Assembly: GCA_947484105.1 (NCBI GenBank)
Contig: CANKON010000058.1
Location: forward strand, 1-8,240
DNA length: 8,240 nt
Direction of reading: 5' to 3'
From: Methylococcaceae bacterium
Lineage (GTDB): Bacteria; Pseudomonadota; Gammaproteobacteria; Methylococcales; Methylomonadaceae
Positions 1-5,627 of the stretch are shown in pieces (position 1 is the first letter of the stretch; each line of letters begins with the position of its first letter). The notes below the pieces were generated by a model. It saw nothing but the letters and a program-made list of their open reading frames with translations, had not been told where the DNA came from and ran no database searches. The translations under genes and the position numbers were made by a program.

Positions 1-786
1 AAAACATGGACAACGTTAATTTTAGCAATTGAAAAGGCGGAGCCACAAAATTATGACGGCATTATCGTTACACACGGAACCGACACACTGGCGTATACCG
101 CAGCGGCGTTAGGGTTTTATTTTCATGCTCTAAATGTCCCTATTTTTTTGGTTTCAAGTCATTTTCCTTTGAGTAACGAAAACGCGAATGGGTTGGATAA
201 TTTCAGTTTTGCCATCGAAAAAATTGTGACTGAAAATCTAATGGGTGCTTTTGTGCCGTATCGCAATCCCGCCGAAAAAACGGTGACGTTACACAAAGCG
301 ACTCGCTTAATTTGTTCACCGCAATTGAGCAGTGATTTTTTCAGTATTGGTGATGTGAATTCGACTCCGAAAACGATTTTTAACGCGCTACTCAATCCCC
401 AATTTTCAGAACGGATTTTGATGATTAAGCCCTACCCTGCTTTGAATTACGATTATTTTGATTTAACAAATGTTGATGCCGTTTTACACGATTTGTACCA
501 TTCAGGAACGGCTTGCACAACGGCGAAATGGGGTGAAAATAAGTCATTGCTTCATTTTATAAAACGTTGCCAAGCCCAAAATGTCGCAATTTATCTCGCG
601 CCTGCATTGAAATCGGTGGATGTTTATCAATCGACACTTGAATTAAGTTTATGTGGTGCGACGATGCTTTGGAATATGACAATCGAAGCCGCGTATGTGA
701 AATTATCATTGGCTTATGATAACTTTACGGACGAAACAACGGTTGTTTCATTCATGCAGCAAAATTTGGCTGACGAACACATTTAA
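1..786 (+). CDS. asparaginase-like amidohydrolase, 5' end missing
   Basis: The open frame runs in from the left edge without a stop, so the first visible ATG (148) is internal and the true start lies outside the window. The visible 261 codons contain the asparaginase signature HGTDT (codons 25-29, nt 73-87) followed by LAYTAAAL, the second catalytic box of the L-asparaginase/glutaminase fold (Thr-Asp pair). Downstream come KPYPALNYDYFDL and a C-terminal ligand-region block with HSGTACTTAKWGEN. Cytosolic type I (AnsA-type) asparaginases hydrolyse L-asparagine to aspartate and ammonia. The first catalytic threonine (TGGT box) is upstream of the window and cannot be checked. The usual C-terminal block with AGN is replaced here by HSGTAC, so substrate specificity is uncertain. 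No signal peptide can be assessed. It is followed after 24 bases by a small gene, probably co-transcribed. The family call is firm; the exact substrate is not. Confidence 0.85.
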   Translation, partial: KTWTTLILAIEKAEPQNYDGIIVTHGTDTLAYTAAALGFYFHALNVPIFLVSSHFPLSNENANGLDNFSFAIEKIVTENLMGAFVPYRNPAEKTVTLHKATRLICSPQLSSDFFSIGDVNSTPKTIFNALLNPQFSERILMIKPYPALNYDYFDLTNVDAVLHDLYHSGTACTTAKWGENKSLLHFIKRCQAQNVAIYLAPALKSVDVYQSTLELSLCGATMLWNMTIEAAYVKLSLAYDNFTDETTVVSFMQQNLADEHI

Positions 787-810
787 TTTATTTGAAAACT
801 GGAAATTGAA

Positions 811-993
811 ATGGCTGCAATAATGGAAAAAATCTGTGAAATGAATGGCGAAGTGTTTTATCGCATCACAGTGAAATTACCTAATGGCACTACAAAAGTT
901 GAAAAATTTTCGCGTTTATTTGATGCACAAAAACGAATTAGGCAACTCGAAGAAGAAAACAAAAAAGGGACTATCGGTAATCATTACAACTGA
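811..993 (+). CDS. small hypothetical protein, 60 aa
   Basis: A 60-residue protein that I do not recognise. The first third (about residues 12-31, containing GEVFYRITVKLPNG) looks like a beta hairpin, and the rest (about 35-53, FDAQKRIRQLEEENKKG) looks like a charged amphipathic helix. There are no membrane segments or signal peptide, so it is probably cytosolic. It begins 24 bases after the asparaginase-like gene with a weak GGAAAT upstream of ATG 811. An alternative start at ATG 823 (four codons later) is equally possible. A strong hairpin terminator follows its stop by 13 bases, which supports its being the last gene of the upstream unit. Codon use resembles its neighbours. Confidence 0.6.
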   Translation: MAAIMEKICEMNGEVFYRITVKLPNGTTKVEKFSRLFDAQKRIRQLEEENKKGTIGNHYN

Positions 994-1006
994 AACACTA
1001 GATACA

Positions 1007-1060
1007 ATTACGCCGCGCGAGTTCATTGAATTAGCGCGGCGTAATGTTTAAAGATTTTTT
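1007..1060. terminator. hairpin terminator between convergent genes
   Basis: A perfect 12-bp inverted repeat (ATTACGCCGCGC at 1007-1018, GCGCGGCGTAAT at 1034-1045) with a 15-base loop, GC-rich at the loop end. A run of six T (1055-1060) lies nine bases after the stem on the plus strand. It sits between the stop of the small plus-strand gene and the stop of the convergent minus-strand gene, so it may serve both. The minus-strand exit is T-poor, so termination in that direction is less certain. Confidence 0.8.
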
Positions 1061-1070
1061 CGAGCTAGGC

Positions 1071-1466
1071 TTATTTGTGAGCCGCGTCGTAAATTTCTCT
1101 CATTTCTTTTACATATTCTGCTGCAGCTTTAATCGCAACGGTAGCATCTGACATATTGTCTTGTGTAGCTGCTTCACGCGCCGCACTCAATTTATCATTC
1201 AATTTTTGACGTAAACGTTCTGTTTGTTCATAACGGAATTCTTTTTGTAATTGACGCGCTTCAGCAACTGCTGCAATGAATGCTGTTTTGTCGCCTTTTT
1301 CAGCAATAGAAATAGCTTCTTCAACTTTCGCTTTCGTTGCATCTGCAGCTGCTCTAACAACGACGTTTTTATCTTTGTGTTCTTCAGCTGCAAAAGCAGG
1401 TGCAGAAACAGTTGCAAATGTAGCAACAATAGCTGCTGATAAAGCGATTTTTTTAAAAATGTTCAT
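1071..1466 (-). CDS. small secreted alpha-helical protein, unknown function
   Basis: 131 residues with a clear Sec signal peptide: MNIFKK, then a hydrophobic core (about 7-20) and an APAFA-AEE cleavage site near residue 27. The mature part of about 105 residues is almost entirely helix-forming, rich in Ala, Glu, Lys and Arg, with two repeated segments of similar rhythm (KAKVEEAISIAEKGDKTAF around 45-63, and KLSAAREAATQDNMSDATV around 92-110) that suggest an antiparallel helical bundle. It should be periplasmic. It lacks the many histidines of SmbP-type small metal-binding proteins, although the helical repeat pattern is reminiscent of them. The start is supported by AAGG eight bases upstream on the minus strand and by a TATAAT box further up. 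It diverges from the metal-transport operon and could share control with it, but nothing proves a functional link. Confidence 0.75.
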   Translation of the reverse strand: MNIFKKIALSAAIVATFATVSAPAFAAEEHKDKNVVVRAAADATKAKVEEAISIAEKGDKTAFIAAVAEARQLQKEFRYEQTERLRQKLNDKLSAAREAATQDNMSDATVAIKAAAEYVKEMREIYDAAHK

Positions 1467-1542
1467 TGTGTACCTTGAATGAGGAGTGGAGAATTTGGTT
1501 TATCTTTAAACCGACCAAAAAAGTAGGTTAAGAACGGGGCGC

Positions 1543-1571
1543 ATTATAGGACATTTAATTTGTATTAGCGA
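1543..1571 (-). promoter_or_regulatory. sigma70-like promoter for the secreted helical protein
   Basis: On the minus strand there is a perfect consensus -10 box TATAAT (plus positions 1548-1543). Seventeen bases upstream lies a poor -35 (TCGCTA, plus 1571-1566, 3 of 6 matches). The predicted leader to the ATG at 1466 is about 70 bases. The strong -10 with a weak -35 is compatible with activator help or a different start site. Confidence 0.5.
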
Positions 1572-1572
1572 T

Positions 1573-1728
1573 AGGCGTAAGTGCATAAATAAACTTAATT
1601 AAAATCAATATGTTGAATTTTAAAACATATTGATTTGGTGGCGAAATCAATGCTTTTCACCCATTTTTGATGTGTATAAAAAATACAACCATTTGATTTA
1701 GAATACTTTTATTTATGCACCCACGCCT
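1573..1728. repeat. 156-bp element with 21-bp terminal inverted repeats (MITE-like)
   Basis: The left arm (1573-1593, AGGCGTAAGTGCATAAATAAA less its last base when read inward) and right arm (1708-1728) are reverse complements at 19 of 21 positions; the two mismatches are adjacent (1579-1580 against 1721-1722). The arms enclose about 114 bases of AT-rich DNA with an inner perfect hairpin and further AAATCAA/TTGATTT pairs (1644-1650, 1693-1699). No open reading frame is inside. The architecture fits a miniature inverted-repeat transposable element or a cruciform-prone repeat. I could not see a convincing target-site duplication at its edges, so mobility is inferred only from form. It sits exactly between two divergent promoters. 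Confidence 0.6.
1602..1636. repeat. inner perfect hairpin, 13-bp arms
   Basis: AAATCAATATGTT (1602-1614) and AACATATTGATTT (1624-1636) are perfect reverse complements around a nine-base loop. The stem is AT-rich and not followed by a clear T tract, so it is unlikely to be an intrinsic terminator. It is nested inside the larger inverted-repeat element and may be part of its structure or a protein-binding dyad. Confidence 0.65.
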
Positions 1729-1754
1729 CAACGTAAAAAAATTTTGTATTTTCT

Positions 1755-1780
1755 CAAATTTGGCTAACGCTTCAAATTTG
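1755..1780. promoter_or_regulatory. candidate operator: two CAAATTTG palindromes
   Basis: The 8-bp self-complementary word CAAATTTG occurs at 1755-1762 and again at 1773-1780, centre-to-centre 18 bases. The first copy overlaps the -35 box and the second fills the spacer just before the -10 box of the operon promoter. A dimeric regulator bound here would block RNA polymerase. The regulator is not encoded in the window, and the motif does not match a Fur box that I recognise. Confidence 0.4.
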
Positions 1781-1788
1781 CGTAGAAT
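1760..1788 (+). promoter_or_regulatory. sigma70-like promoter of the metal-transport operon
   Basis: TTGGCT (1760-1765, 4 of 6 matches to TTGACA), a 17-base spacer, and TAGAAT (1783-1788, 5 of 6 matches to TATAAT). The predicted transcript starts near 1795, leaving a leader of roughly 27 bases before the ATG at 1822. It is the only good promoter before the operon, whose later gaps are too short for obvious additional promoters. Confidence 0.6.
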
Positions 1789-1821
1789 GCGCGACACTTT
1801 AAACGCAAAACAGATTGATTT

Positions 1822-2814
1822 ATGTTCACCACCACGCCATTTTTAAAACGCTTATCTACATTAGCTTTCTTGCTAATGGGCGTTTTGGCGTACGTTTTTT
1901 ATTTTACAACTGATATTTCAATTACAGATTTAACCAGCGGTTTTTCGCATCCGCTCGAAGGTTGGGATCACGTTGTTACAATGCTTGGTGTTGGAATTTG
2001 GGCAGCACAATTGCGCGGCAAAGCCATTTGGCTTTTACCTGCAACGTTTGTCGGTGTAATGAGTTTAGGCGGCATTTCTGGTGCGGCGAAATATCTTGCT
2101 GTTCCCAGCGCAGAGATTTTAATTATTTTATCGAGCCTTGTTTTTAGCGTTTTAATCATTCGCAAAATTCGTTTCACGACACAAATCAACGTGTTAATTG
2201 TGGCATTTTTTGCCTTTTTTCACGGCTATGCTCACGGCGCAGAAATTTCTGCTTCAGCAAGTTTAATTTCTTACACGCTAGGGTTTATGGTAGCTACGTT
2301 GCTGTTGCACGGTGCGGGAATTTTGATGGCAAAAGTCATTTTAATTTCAATAACATTTTTCATTGCCCAAGCCCTAAACGTTGTCATTCCAACGGAATTT
2401 GCAAAAATGGCGACCACACGTTATACGCAAATCGCAGAAAAAACGTTCGAGCAACTCGAAACGCAATCTATTAAAAAACCACCTGCGATAACGTCACCGC
2501 CGATTACTCAAGATTTACCTATTTTTGAACCGCTCAAAACGTATTTTGTTTTCTGTGCATTTTTGCTTGTTTTTAGCGTTTCACAATTTGTTTGTTACGT
2601 TTTTTATGTAAAACAACGCCATGTTTTTGCTTTTTATTCAAAATTCCTCGCTCGTTTTTTCAAAAATTCGCTTTATCCTTACACCGTAATTTCTAACGCT
2701 TTCGCGTTCAAATCATTTTTTTCGAGTTTAAATTTCAAGGGGATTTTATGCGTATTCGTTTGCCTAAATCCGTTAAACAAATTTCAAGGAATCAAAAATG
2801 ATTATCACAGATAA
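1822..2814 (+). CDS. HupE/UreJ-type metal permease with long C-terminal tail
   Basis: The first ~190 residues are a HupE/UreJ-family integral membrane protein (usual family length about 190-210). They show an N-terminal hydrophobic segment (about 11-28), the signature GFSHPLEGWDH (40-50, with H43, D49, H50 as likely metal ligands), VGIWAAQLRG (57-66), a central membrane helix near 97-113, HGYAHGAE (134-141), and a final helix pair (about 150-190, LLHGAGILMAK). Members are thought to import Ni2+ or Co2+, and some sit in hydrogenase or urease clusters. Residues ~191-330 are extra: a Pro/Thr-rich linker (219-238), one strong hydrophobic stretch (about 240-263), then a Phe/Lys-rich tail from very T-rich DNA that looks poorly conserved. 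The last 17 bases overlap dmeF in another frame. Start at ATG 1822, with no good Shine-Dalgarno; the promoter lies about 35 bases upstream. The core family call is strong; the tail may be read-through into non-coding DNA. Confidence 0.8.
   Translation: MFTTTPFLKRLSTLAFLLMGVLAYVFYFTTDISITDLTSGFSHPLEGWDHVVTMLGVGIWAAQLRGKAIWLLPATFVGVMSLGGISGAAKYLAVPSAEILIILSSLVFSVLIIRKIRFTTQINVLIVAFFAFFHGYAHGAEISASASLISYTLGFMVATLLLHGAGILMAKVILISITFFIAQALNVVIPTEFAKMATTRYTQIAEKTFEQLETQSIKKPPAITSPPITQDLPIFEPLKTYFVFCAFLLVFSVSQFVCYVFYVKQRHVFAFYSKFLARFFKNSLYPYTVISNAFAFKSFFSSLNFKGILCVFVCLNPLNKFQGIKNDYHR
2730..2790 (+). promoter_or_regulatory. duplicated ribosome-binding context before dmeF
   Basis: The 11-base word AAATTTCAAGG occurs at 2730-2740 and at 2779-2789. 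The first gives AAGGGGA five bases before ATG 2748 (a 17-codon frame). The second gives AAGGA seven bases before the dmeF ATG at 2798. The second site fixes the dmeF start; the first suggests that the upstream mini frame is, or was, translated. Confidence 0.55.
2748..2801 (+). CDS. possible 17-aa leader peptide overlapping dmeF start
   Basis: A 17-codon frame, MRIRLPKSVKQISRNQK, begins at ATG 2748 behind a strong Shine-Dalgarno (AAGGGGA, 2737-2743) and ends at TGA 2799-2801, overlapping the dmeF ATG by an ATGA junction. The peptide is strongly basic (six Lys/Arg) and has no Cys or His. It lies inside the odd 3' tail of the upstream HupE-type gene in a different frame. If translated, it would couple ribosomes to dmeF, or act as a leader peptide. 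It may also be a remnant left by duplication of the ribosome-binding context. Expression is unproven. Confidence 0.35.
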   Translation: MRIRLPKSVKQISRNQK

Positions 2815-3748
2815 ATCTTTTGCAGATTGGCAACATTCACACGTTTTCAACGAAGGCAATCCGCTTGCAGAACGCAATACGAAATGGGCGGTTTTTTTTA
2901 CCGCTTTAATGATGATTGGCGAAATTTTCGGCGGCTGGTTTTACAATTCAATGGCTTTGCTCGCCGATGGTTGGCACATGAGTTCACACGTTTTGGCGTT
3001 AGGCTTATCGGTGTTTGCGTATCGCGCCGCAAGGCGTTTAACGCACGATAAACGTTTTGCTTTTGGGACGTGGAAAATTGAAATTATGGGCGGTTACACC
3101 AGCGCGATGTTTTTAATTGGCGTTGCAGGTTTGATGCTTTATCAATCTACACAGCGTTTAATTACACCGATGCCGATCCATTATGATCAAGCCATAGCGA
3201 TTGCCGCTGGCGGTTTAATTGTAAATTTGCTGTGTGCATGGTTGCTAAAAGATGGACATCATCATGAACATTCTCACGGCCACTCGCATTCACACGATCA
3301 CCATCATCATGATTTAAATTTACGCTCGGCTTATTTACACGTTGTTGCTGATGCCGCAACGTCGGTTTTGGCAATTATCGCGTTGTTTGGCGGGAAAGTT
3401 TGGGACGCAAGTTGGCTCGATCCCGCGATGGGAATTGTCGGCGCGTTACTGGTTTTAGTTTGGGCATATCGTTTATTGCTGGAAACAGGGCGCGTTTTAC
3501 TTGATGCCGAAATGGATGCACCTGTAGTTGCGGAAATTTTTGAAGTCATTAACTACAGTCCGATTGAAGCAAAAATCACCGATTTACACGTTTGGCGTGT
3601 CAGCAAAAACAAATACGCCTGCATCTTGTCATTGCTGACAAAAGAAACTGTAACGCCCGATTATTTCAAAAAACAATTGAGCATTCATGAAGAATTAGTT
3701 CACATCACCATCGAAATAAATCACTGTACAACCACTCACGAAACGTAA
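2798..3748 (+). CDS. dmeF: DmeF-type cation diffusion facilitator (Co/Ni efflux)
   Basis: 316 residues, a CDF-family proton-coupled metal exporter of the inner membrane. It matches the DmeF subgroup over its length: FNEGNPLAERNTKWAV (17-32), membrane helix 1, LLADGWHMSSH in helix 2 (54-64, with D57 and H60 as the substrate-site pair), FAFGTWKIE (88-95), and a very His-rich cytosolic loop between helices 4 and 5 (H154-H171, twelve His). HVVAD in helix 5 (181-185, the HxxxD metal site) and DLHVW (262-266) in the cytosolic C-terminal domain follow. DmeF proteins export mainly Co2+ and also Ni2+ and other divalent ions. The start at 2798 has AAGGA seven bases upstream. It overlaps the HupE-type gene by 17 bases and is followed by tonB after five bases. 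Its place among uptake genes suggests a safety valve against over-accumulation. Confidence 0.9.
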   Translation: MIITDKSFADWQHSHVFNEGNPLAERNTKWAVFFTALMMIGEIFGGWFYNSMALLADGWHMSSHVLALGLSVFAYRAARRLTHDKRFAFGTWKIEIMGGYTSAMFLIGVAGLMLYQSTQRLITPMPIHYDQAIAIAAGGLIVNLLCAWLLKDGHHHEHSHGHSHSHDHHHHDLNLRSAYLHVVADAATSVLAIIALFGGKVWDASWLDPAMGIVGALLVLVWAYRLLLETGRVLLDAEMDAPVVAEIFEVINYSPIEAKITDLHVWRVSKNKYACILSLLTKETVTPDYFKKQLSIHEELVHITIEINHCTTTHET

Positions 3749-3753
3749 TTTTT

Positions 3754-4542
3754 ATGGACAAAACAAATTCGACTTTTACAGGTTATCCGATTTTTCAACC
3801 GTCAAAACAGGAGCTGAAAAATTCACGTTTTCGCAGCGGATTGATATTGACGGCGGTGGTGATTTTACACAGCGCGATTGCGTTTGAGTTGGCAAATGCA
3901 CCTAAAGATGAACCTAAAAAAACGCCGCAAATTATGGAAGTAGCGATGGTGACAATTCCAAAACCTAAGCCACCACCAGAACCACCTAAACCAGAAATAA
4001 AACCGCCTGAACCGCCAAAACCTGTGGTGAAAAAAGAAGTCGTTAAACCTCAACCTATGAAAAAAATCACGCCGCCAAAACCTGTTTTACAACCAAAAAT
4101 TTTAACCACAGCGTCTGAAAATGCTGACGTGAGTATTCCAAAATTTGAGGCGGCACCTGTTTATACGCCGCCTGTACCTGTTCAAACGGTTGCGAAAGCC
4201 GCGAACAAGCCAATTGAAACATCATCGGCAAACAATGAAAGTTCGTCGACAAGTTCAGGCGGAACGTGTGAAAACTGCGACAGCATCGAAAAACGTTTAC
4301 AACGCCGCTATGCACGACGGAATTTTTCGGGTTCTGTTTCGTTCACATTTACGATTGGCGAAGAGGGAACAGTTCAAAACGCAACTGTAAAAAATACCGA
4401 ACCTGCGGATATGTTTGACGAAGAGGTCATTTCTGAAATCAAAGAAAGTTTGATGGAAATGGAATTCGAGCCAAAAATCGTAAATGGAAAAGCCATAAGT
4501 TTCAAAGGCAATAAAACAATTAAATTTCAACCTTCTAAATAA
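3754..4542 (+). CDS. tonB: TonB energy transducer, divergent, with CxxC
   Basis: 262 residues in the classic TonB layout: a 27-residue cytosolic N-terminus, one membrane anchor (about 28-46) with the functional histidine at H39, a Pro-Lys/Pro-Glu rod (about 69-116, with PKPPPEPPKPE-type repeats) that spans the periplasm, a Ser/Asn-rich linker (153-170), and a C-terminal domain (177-262). The C-terminal domain has GSVSFTFTIGEEGTV (193-207) and EPADMFDEEV (216-225), which aligns with the AKPANMFEREV segment of E. coli TonB. It transmits proton-motive force from ExbB/ExbD to outer-membrane receptors. Unusual: C172 and C175 form CENC just before the C-terminal domain, and the SxxxH anchor motif keeps only the histidine. 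It starts five bases after dmeF with no visible Shine-Dalgarno, so translational coupling is likely. exbB and exbD follow directly, making a dedicated motor. Confidence 0.9.
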   Translation: MDKTNSTFTGYPIFQPSKQELKNSRFRSGLILTAVVILHSAIAFELANAPKDEPKKTPQIMEVAMVTIPKPKPPPEPPKPEIKPPEPPKPVVKKEVVKPQPMKKITPPKPVLQPKILTTASENADVSIPKFEAAPVYTPPVPVQTVAKAANKPIETSSANNESSSTSSGGTCENCDSIEKRLQRRYARRNFSGSVSFTFTIGEEGTVQNATVKNTEPADMFDEEVISEIKESLMEMEFEPKIVNGKAISFKGNKTIKFQPSK

Positions 4543-4557
4543 ATTAGGAATAAAAAA

Positions 4558-5208
4558 ATGACCGATTCAATTACCCATCTTGTTATCGACCTCACGTTTT
4601 ATACGTTGATGGTTTTTTCTGTGCTGACGTGGACGATGATTTTTTACAAAATCTGGCAATTTATGGCGAATAATCGCAATAACAACGTGTTCAACGAAGC
4701 TTTTTGGAATACGCAAAATATGGAACAAGCGAAACGTTTGCCCGACGATATTTTCAAAGGCACGCAATCGCATTTAGCGTACGAAGGCTTATTTTGGCTT
4801 GATGAATATCAACGTTTGCGCGGTAAAAGTTTCAAATATGCAGGCAATCCGAATGAATTACTCGAACACGCTTTGCGTGGGCAATTGCAAAAAGAACAAC
4901 ACACGCTTGAAAGCGGTTTGACGTTGTTGGCAAGTATTGGCAGCACCGCGCCATTTGTCGGTTTGTTCGGAACAGTGATGGGAATTATGCACGCAATGCA
5001 CGATATTACGGCGAGTGGTTCAACGAGTTTAGACGTTGTTGCAGGACCTATTGGTGATGCGCTAGTAGCAACCGCAATCGGTATCGCCGTTGCTGTACCT
5101 GCGGTGTTGGCATACAACTTCTTTTTGCGTCGCGTAAAATTACAACGTATGCAACTCGAAAGTTTTGTCGCACATTTCTTGCTCGTCGCTGATTTGCCGA
5201 AAGATTAG
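4558..5208 (+). CDS. exbB: ExbB proton-channel subunit
   Basis: 216 residues of the MotA/TolQ/ExbB family. Membrane helix 1 is at about 12-34, followed by a long cytosolic segment (35-118). The family core follows: LLASIGSTAPFVGLFGTVMGIM (helix 2, about 123-144) and GPIGDALVATAIGIAVAVPAV (helix 3, about 163-186), which carries the conserved small and polar residues lining the channel. A short cytosolic tail ends the protein. With ExbD it forms the inner-membrane stator that uses proton flow to energise TonB. AGGA lies ten bases before the ATG. The gene sits 15 bases after tonB and 8 before exbD, so the order is tonB-exbB-exbD rather than the more common exbB-exbD-tonB. No missing key residues were noticed. 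Confidence 0.93.
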   Translation: MTDSITHLVIDLTFYTLMVFSVLTWTMIFYKIWQFMANNRNNNVFNEAFWNTQNMEQAKRLPDDIFKGTQSHLAYEGLFWLDEYQRLRGKSFKYAGNPNELLEHALRGQLQKEQHTLESGLTLLASIGSTAPFVGLFGTVMGIMHAMHDITASGSTSLDVVAGPIGDALVATAIGIAVAVPAVLAYNFFLRRVKLQRMQLESFVAHFLLVADLPKD

Positions 5209-5212
5209 GAGG
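5207..5212 (+). promoter_or_regulatory. perfect Shine-Dalgarno of exbD
   Basis: AGGAGG lies four bases before the exbD ATG (5217) and overlaps the TAG stop of exbB (5206-5208). It is the strongest ribosome binding site in the operon. It fixes the exbD start and would allow high ExbD translation together with termination-reinitiation from exbB. Confidence 0.75.
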
Positions 5213-5216
5213 TTTT

Positions 5217-5627
5217 ATGGCTTTTAAACCGCAATCTGAAGACGAAAGTGCGATGAGTGAAATCAACGTCACGCCACTGGTGGACGTGATGTTGGTATTG
5301 GTGATTATTTTGCTGGTGACTGCGCCATTATTGACGCAATCCGTGCAAGTGAAATTACCGAAAACCACCGAAACCATTGCCGATACGCAAGCCCAACCGT
5401 TACAACTTGGCATCGACGCGCAAGGTGGAATTACGTTAAATAAAAATCCAATTTCAGATTTAGCAACGTTAGAAACCGCATTGAAATCTGAATTTTCCAA
5501 AGACGCAGAAATCGGTGTGCATTTGTACGCTGACCAAGCGGTGGTTTATGCAAAAGTCGCAGAAGTGATGGCGACGGTTCAACACGCGGGAATTTCTAAA
5601 ATCGCGTTTGTGAGTATTGAGCAATGA
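5217..5627 (+). CDS. exbD: ExbD stator subunit
   Basis: 136 residues, the normal length for ExbD/TolR. A short cytosolic N-terminus leads to the signature EINVTPLVDVMLVLVIILLV (15-34). This single membrane helix carries D23, the proton-carrying aspartate equivalent to D25 of E. coli ExbD. The periplasmic domain (about 45-136) has the usual QPLQLGIDAQGGITLN and LYADQAVVYAKVAEVM (103-118) blocks. It works with ExbB to drive TonB. The stop TGA overlaps the next gene's ATG (ATGA, 5624-5627), showing tight translational coupling to the second HupE-type gene and tying the TonB motor to that permease. Confidence 0.93.
   Translation: MAFKPQSEDESAMSEINVTPLVDVMLVLVIILLVTAPLLTQSVQVKLPKTTETIADTQAQPLQLGIDAQGGITLNKNPISDLATLETALKSEFSKDAEIGVHLYADQAVVYAKVAEVMATVQHAGISKIAFVSIEQ

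Larger units (their letters stand above)
1467..1821. other. divergent intergenic region (355 bases)
   Basis: No credible coding sequence in any frame; the few ATG codons open only peptides of a few residues. The region is very AT-rich and holds, from left to right, the 5' leader of the minus-strand gene with a small inverted repeat (GGTTTA 1497-1502 / TAAACC 1507-1512), the minus-strand promoter, a 156-bp inverted-repeat element, and the plus-strand operon promoter with two palindromes. I see no riboswitch: the plus-strand leader is only about 25-30 bases if the promoter is as called. Confidence 0.7.

Noticed and set aside
148..786. Start of the asparaginase-like gene at ATG 148
   Set aside because: The same frame is open to base 1 and encodes the essential HGTDT box before 148, so the ATG is internal.
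1071..1466. SmbP-type small metal-binding protein
   Set aside because: The length and helical rhythm are similar, but the mature chain has almost no histidine, which is the defining feature.
1497..1512. Inverted repeat GGTTTA-TCTT-TAAACC in the leader of the minus-strand gene
   Set aside because: Six AT-rich base pairs with a tiny loop is expected by chance here; too weak to call an operator or terminator.
1573..1728. CRISPR-type or tandem repeat array
   Set aside because: There are only two arms in inverted orientation, with no regularly spaced direct repeats.
1789..1821. Cobalamin or NiCo riboswitch in the operon leader
   Set aside because: The predicted leader is only about 27 bases, and no conserved riboswitch boxes or long structured leader is present.
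3253..3314. CAT/CAC-rich stretch looking like a short tandem repeat
   Set aside because: It is explained by the histidine-rich metal-binding loop of DmeF; no fixed repeat unit at the DNA level.
3955..4080. CCA/CCT/AAA-rich repeat-like DNA
   Set aside because: It encodes the Pro-Lys/Pro-Glu rod of TonB and is normal for that family.
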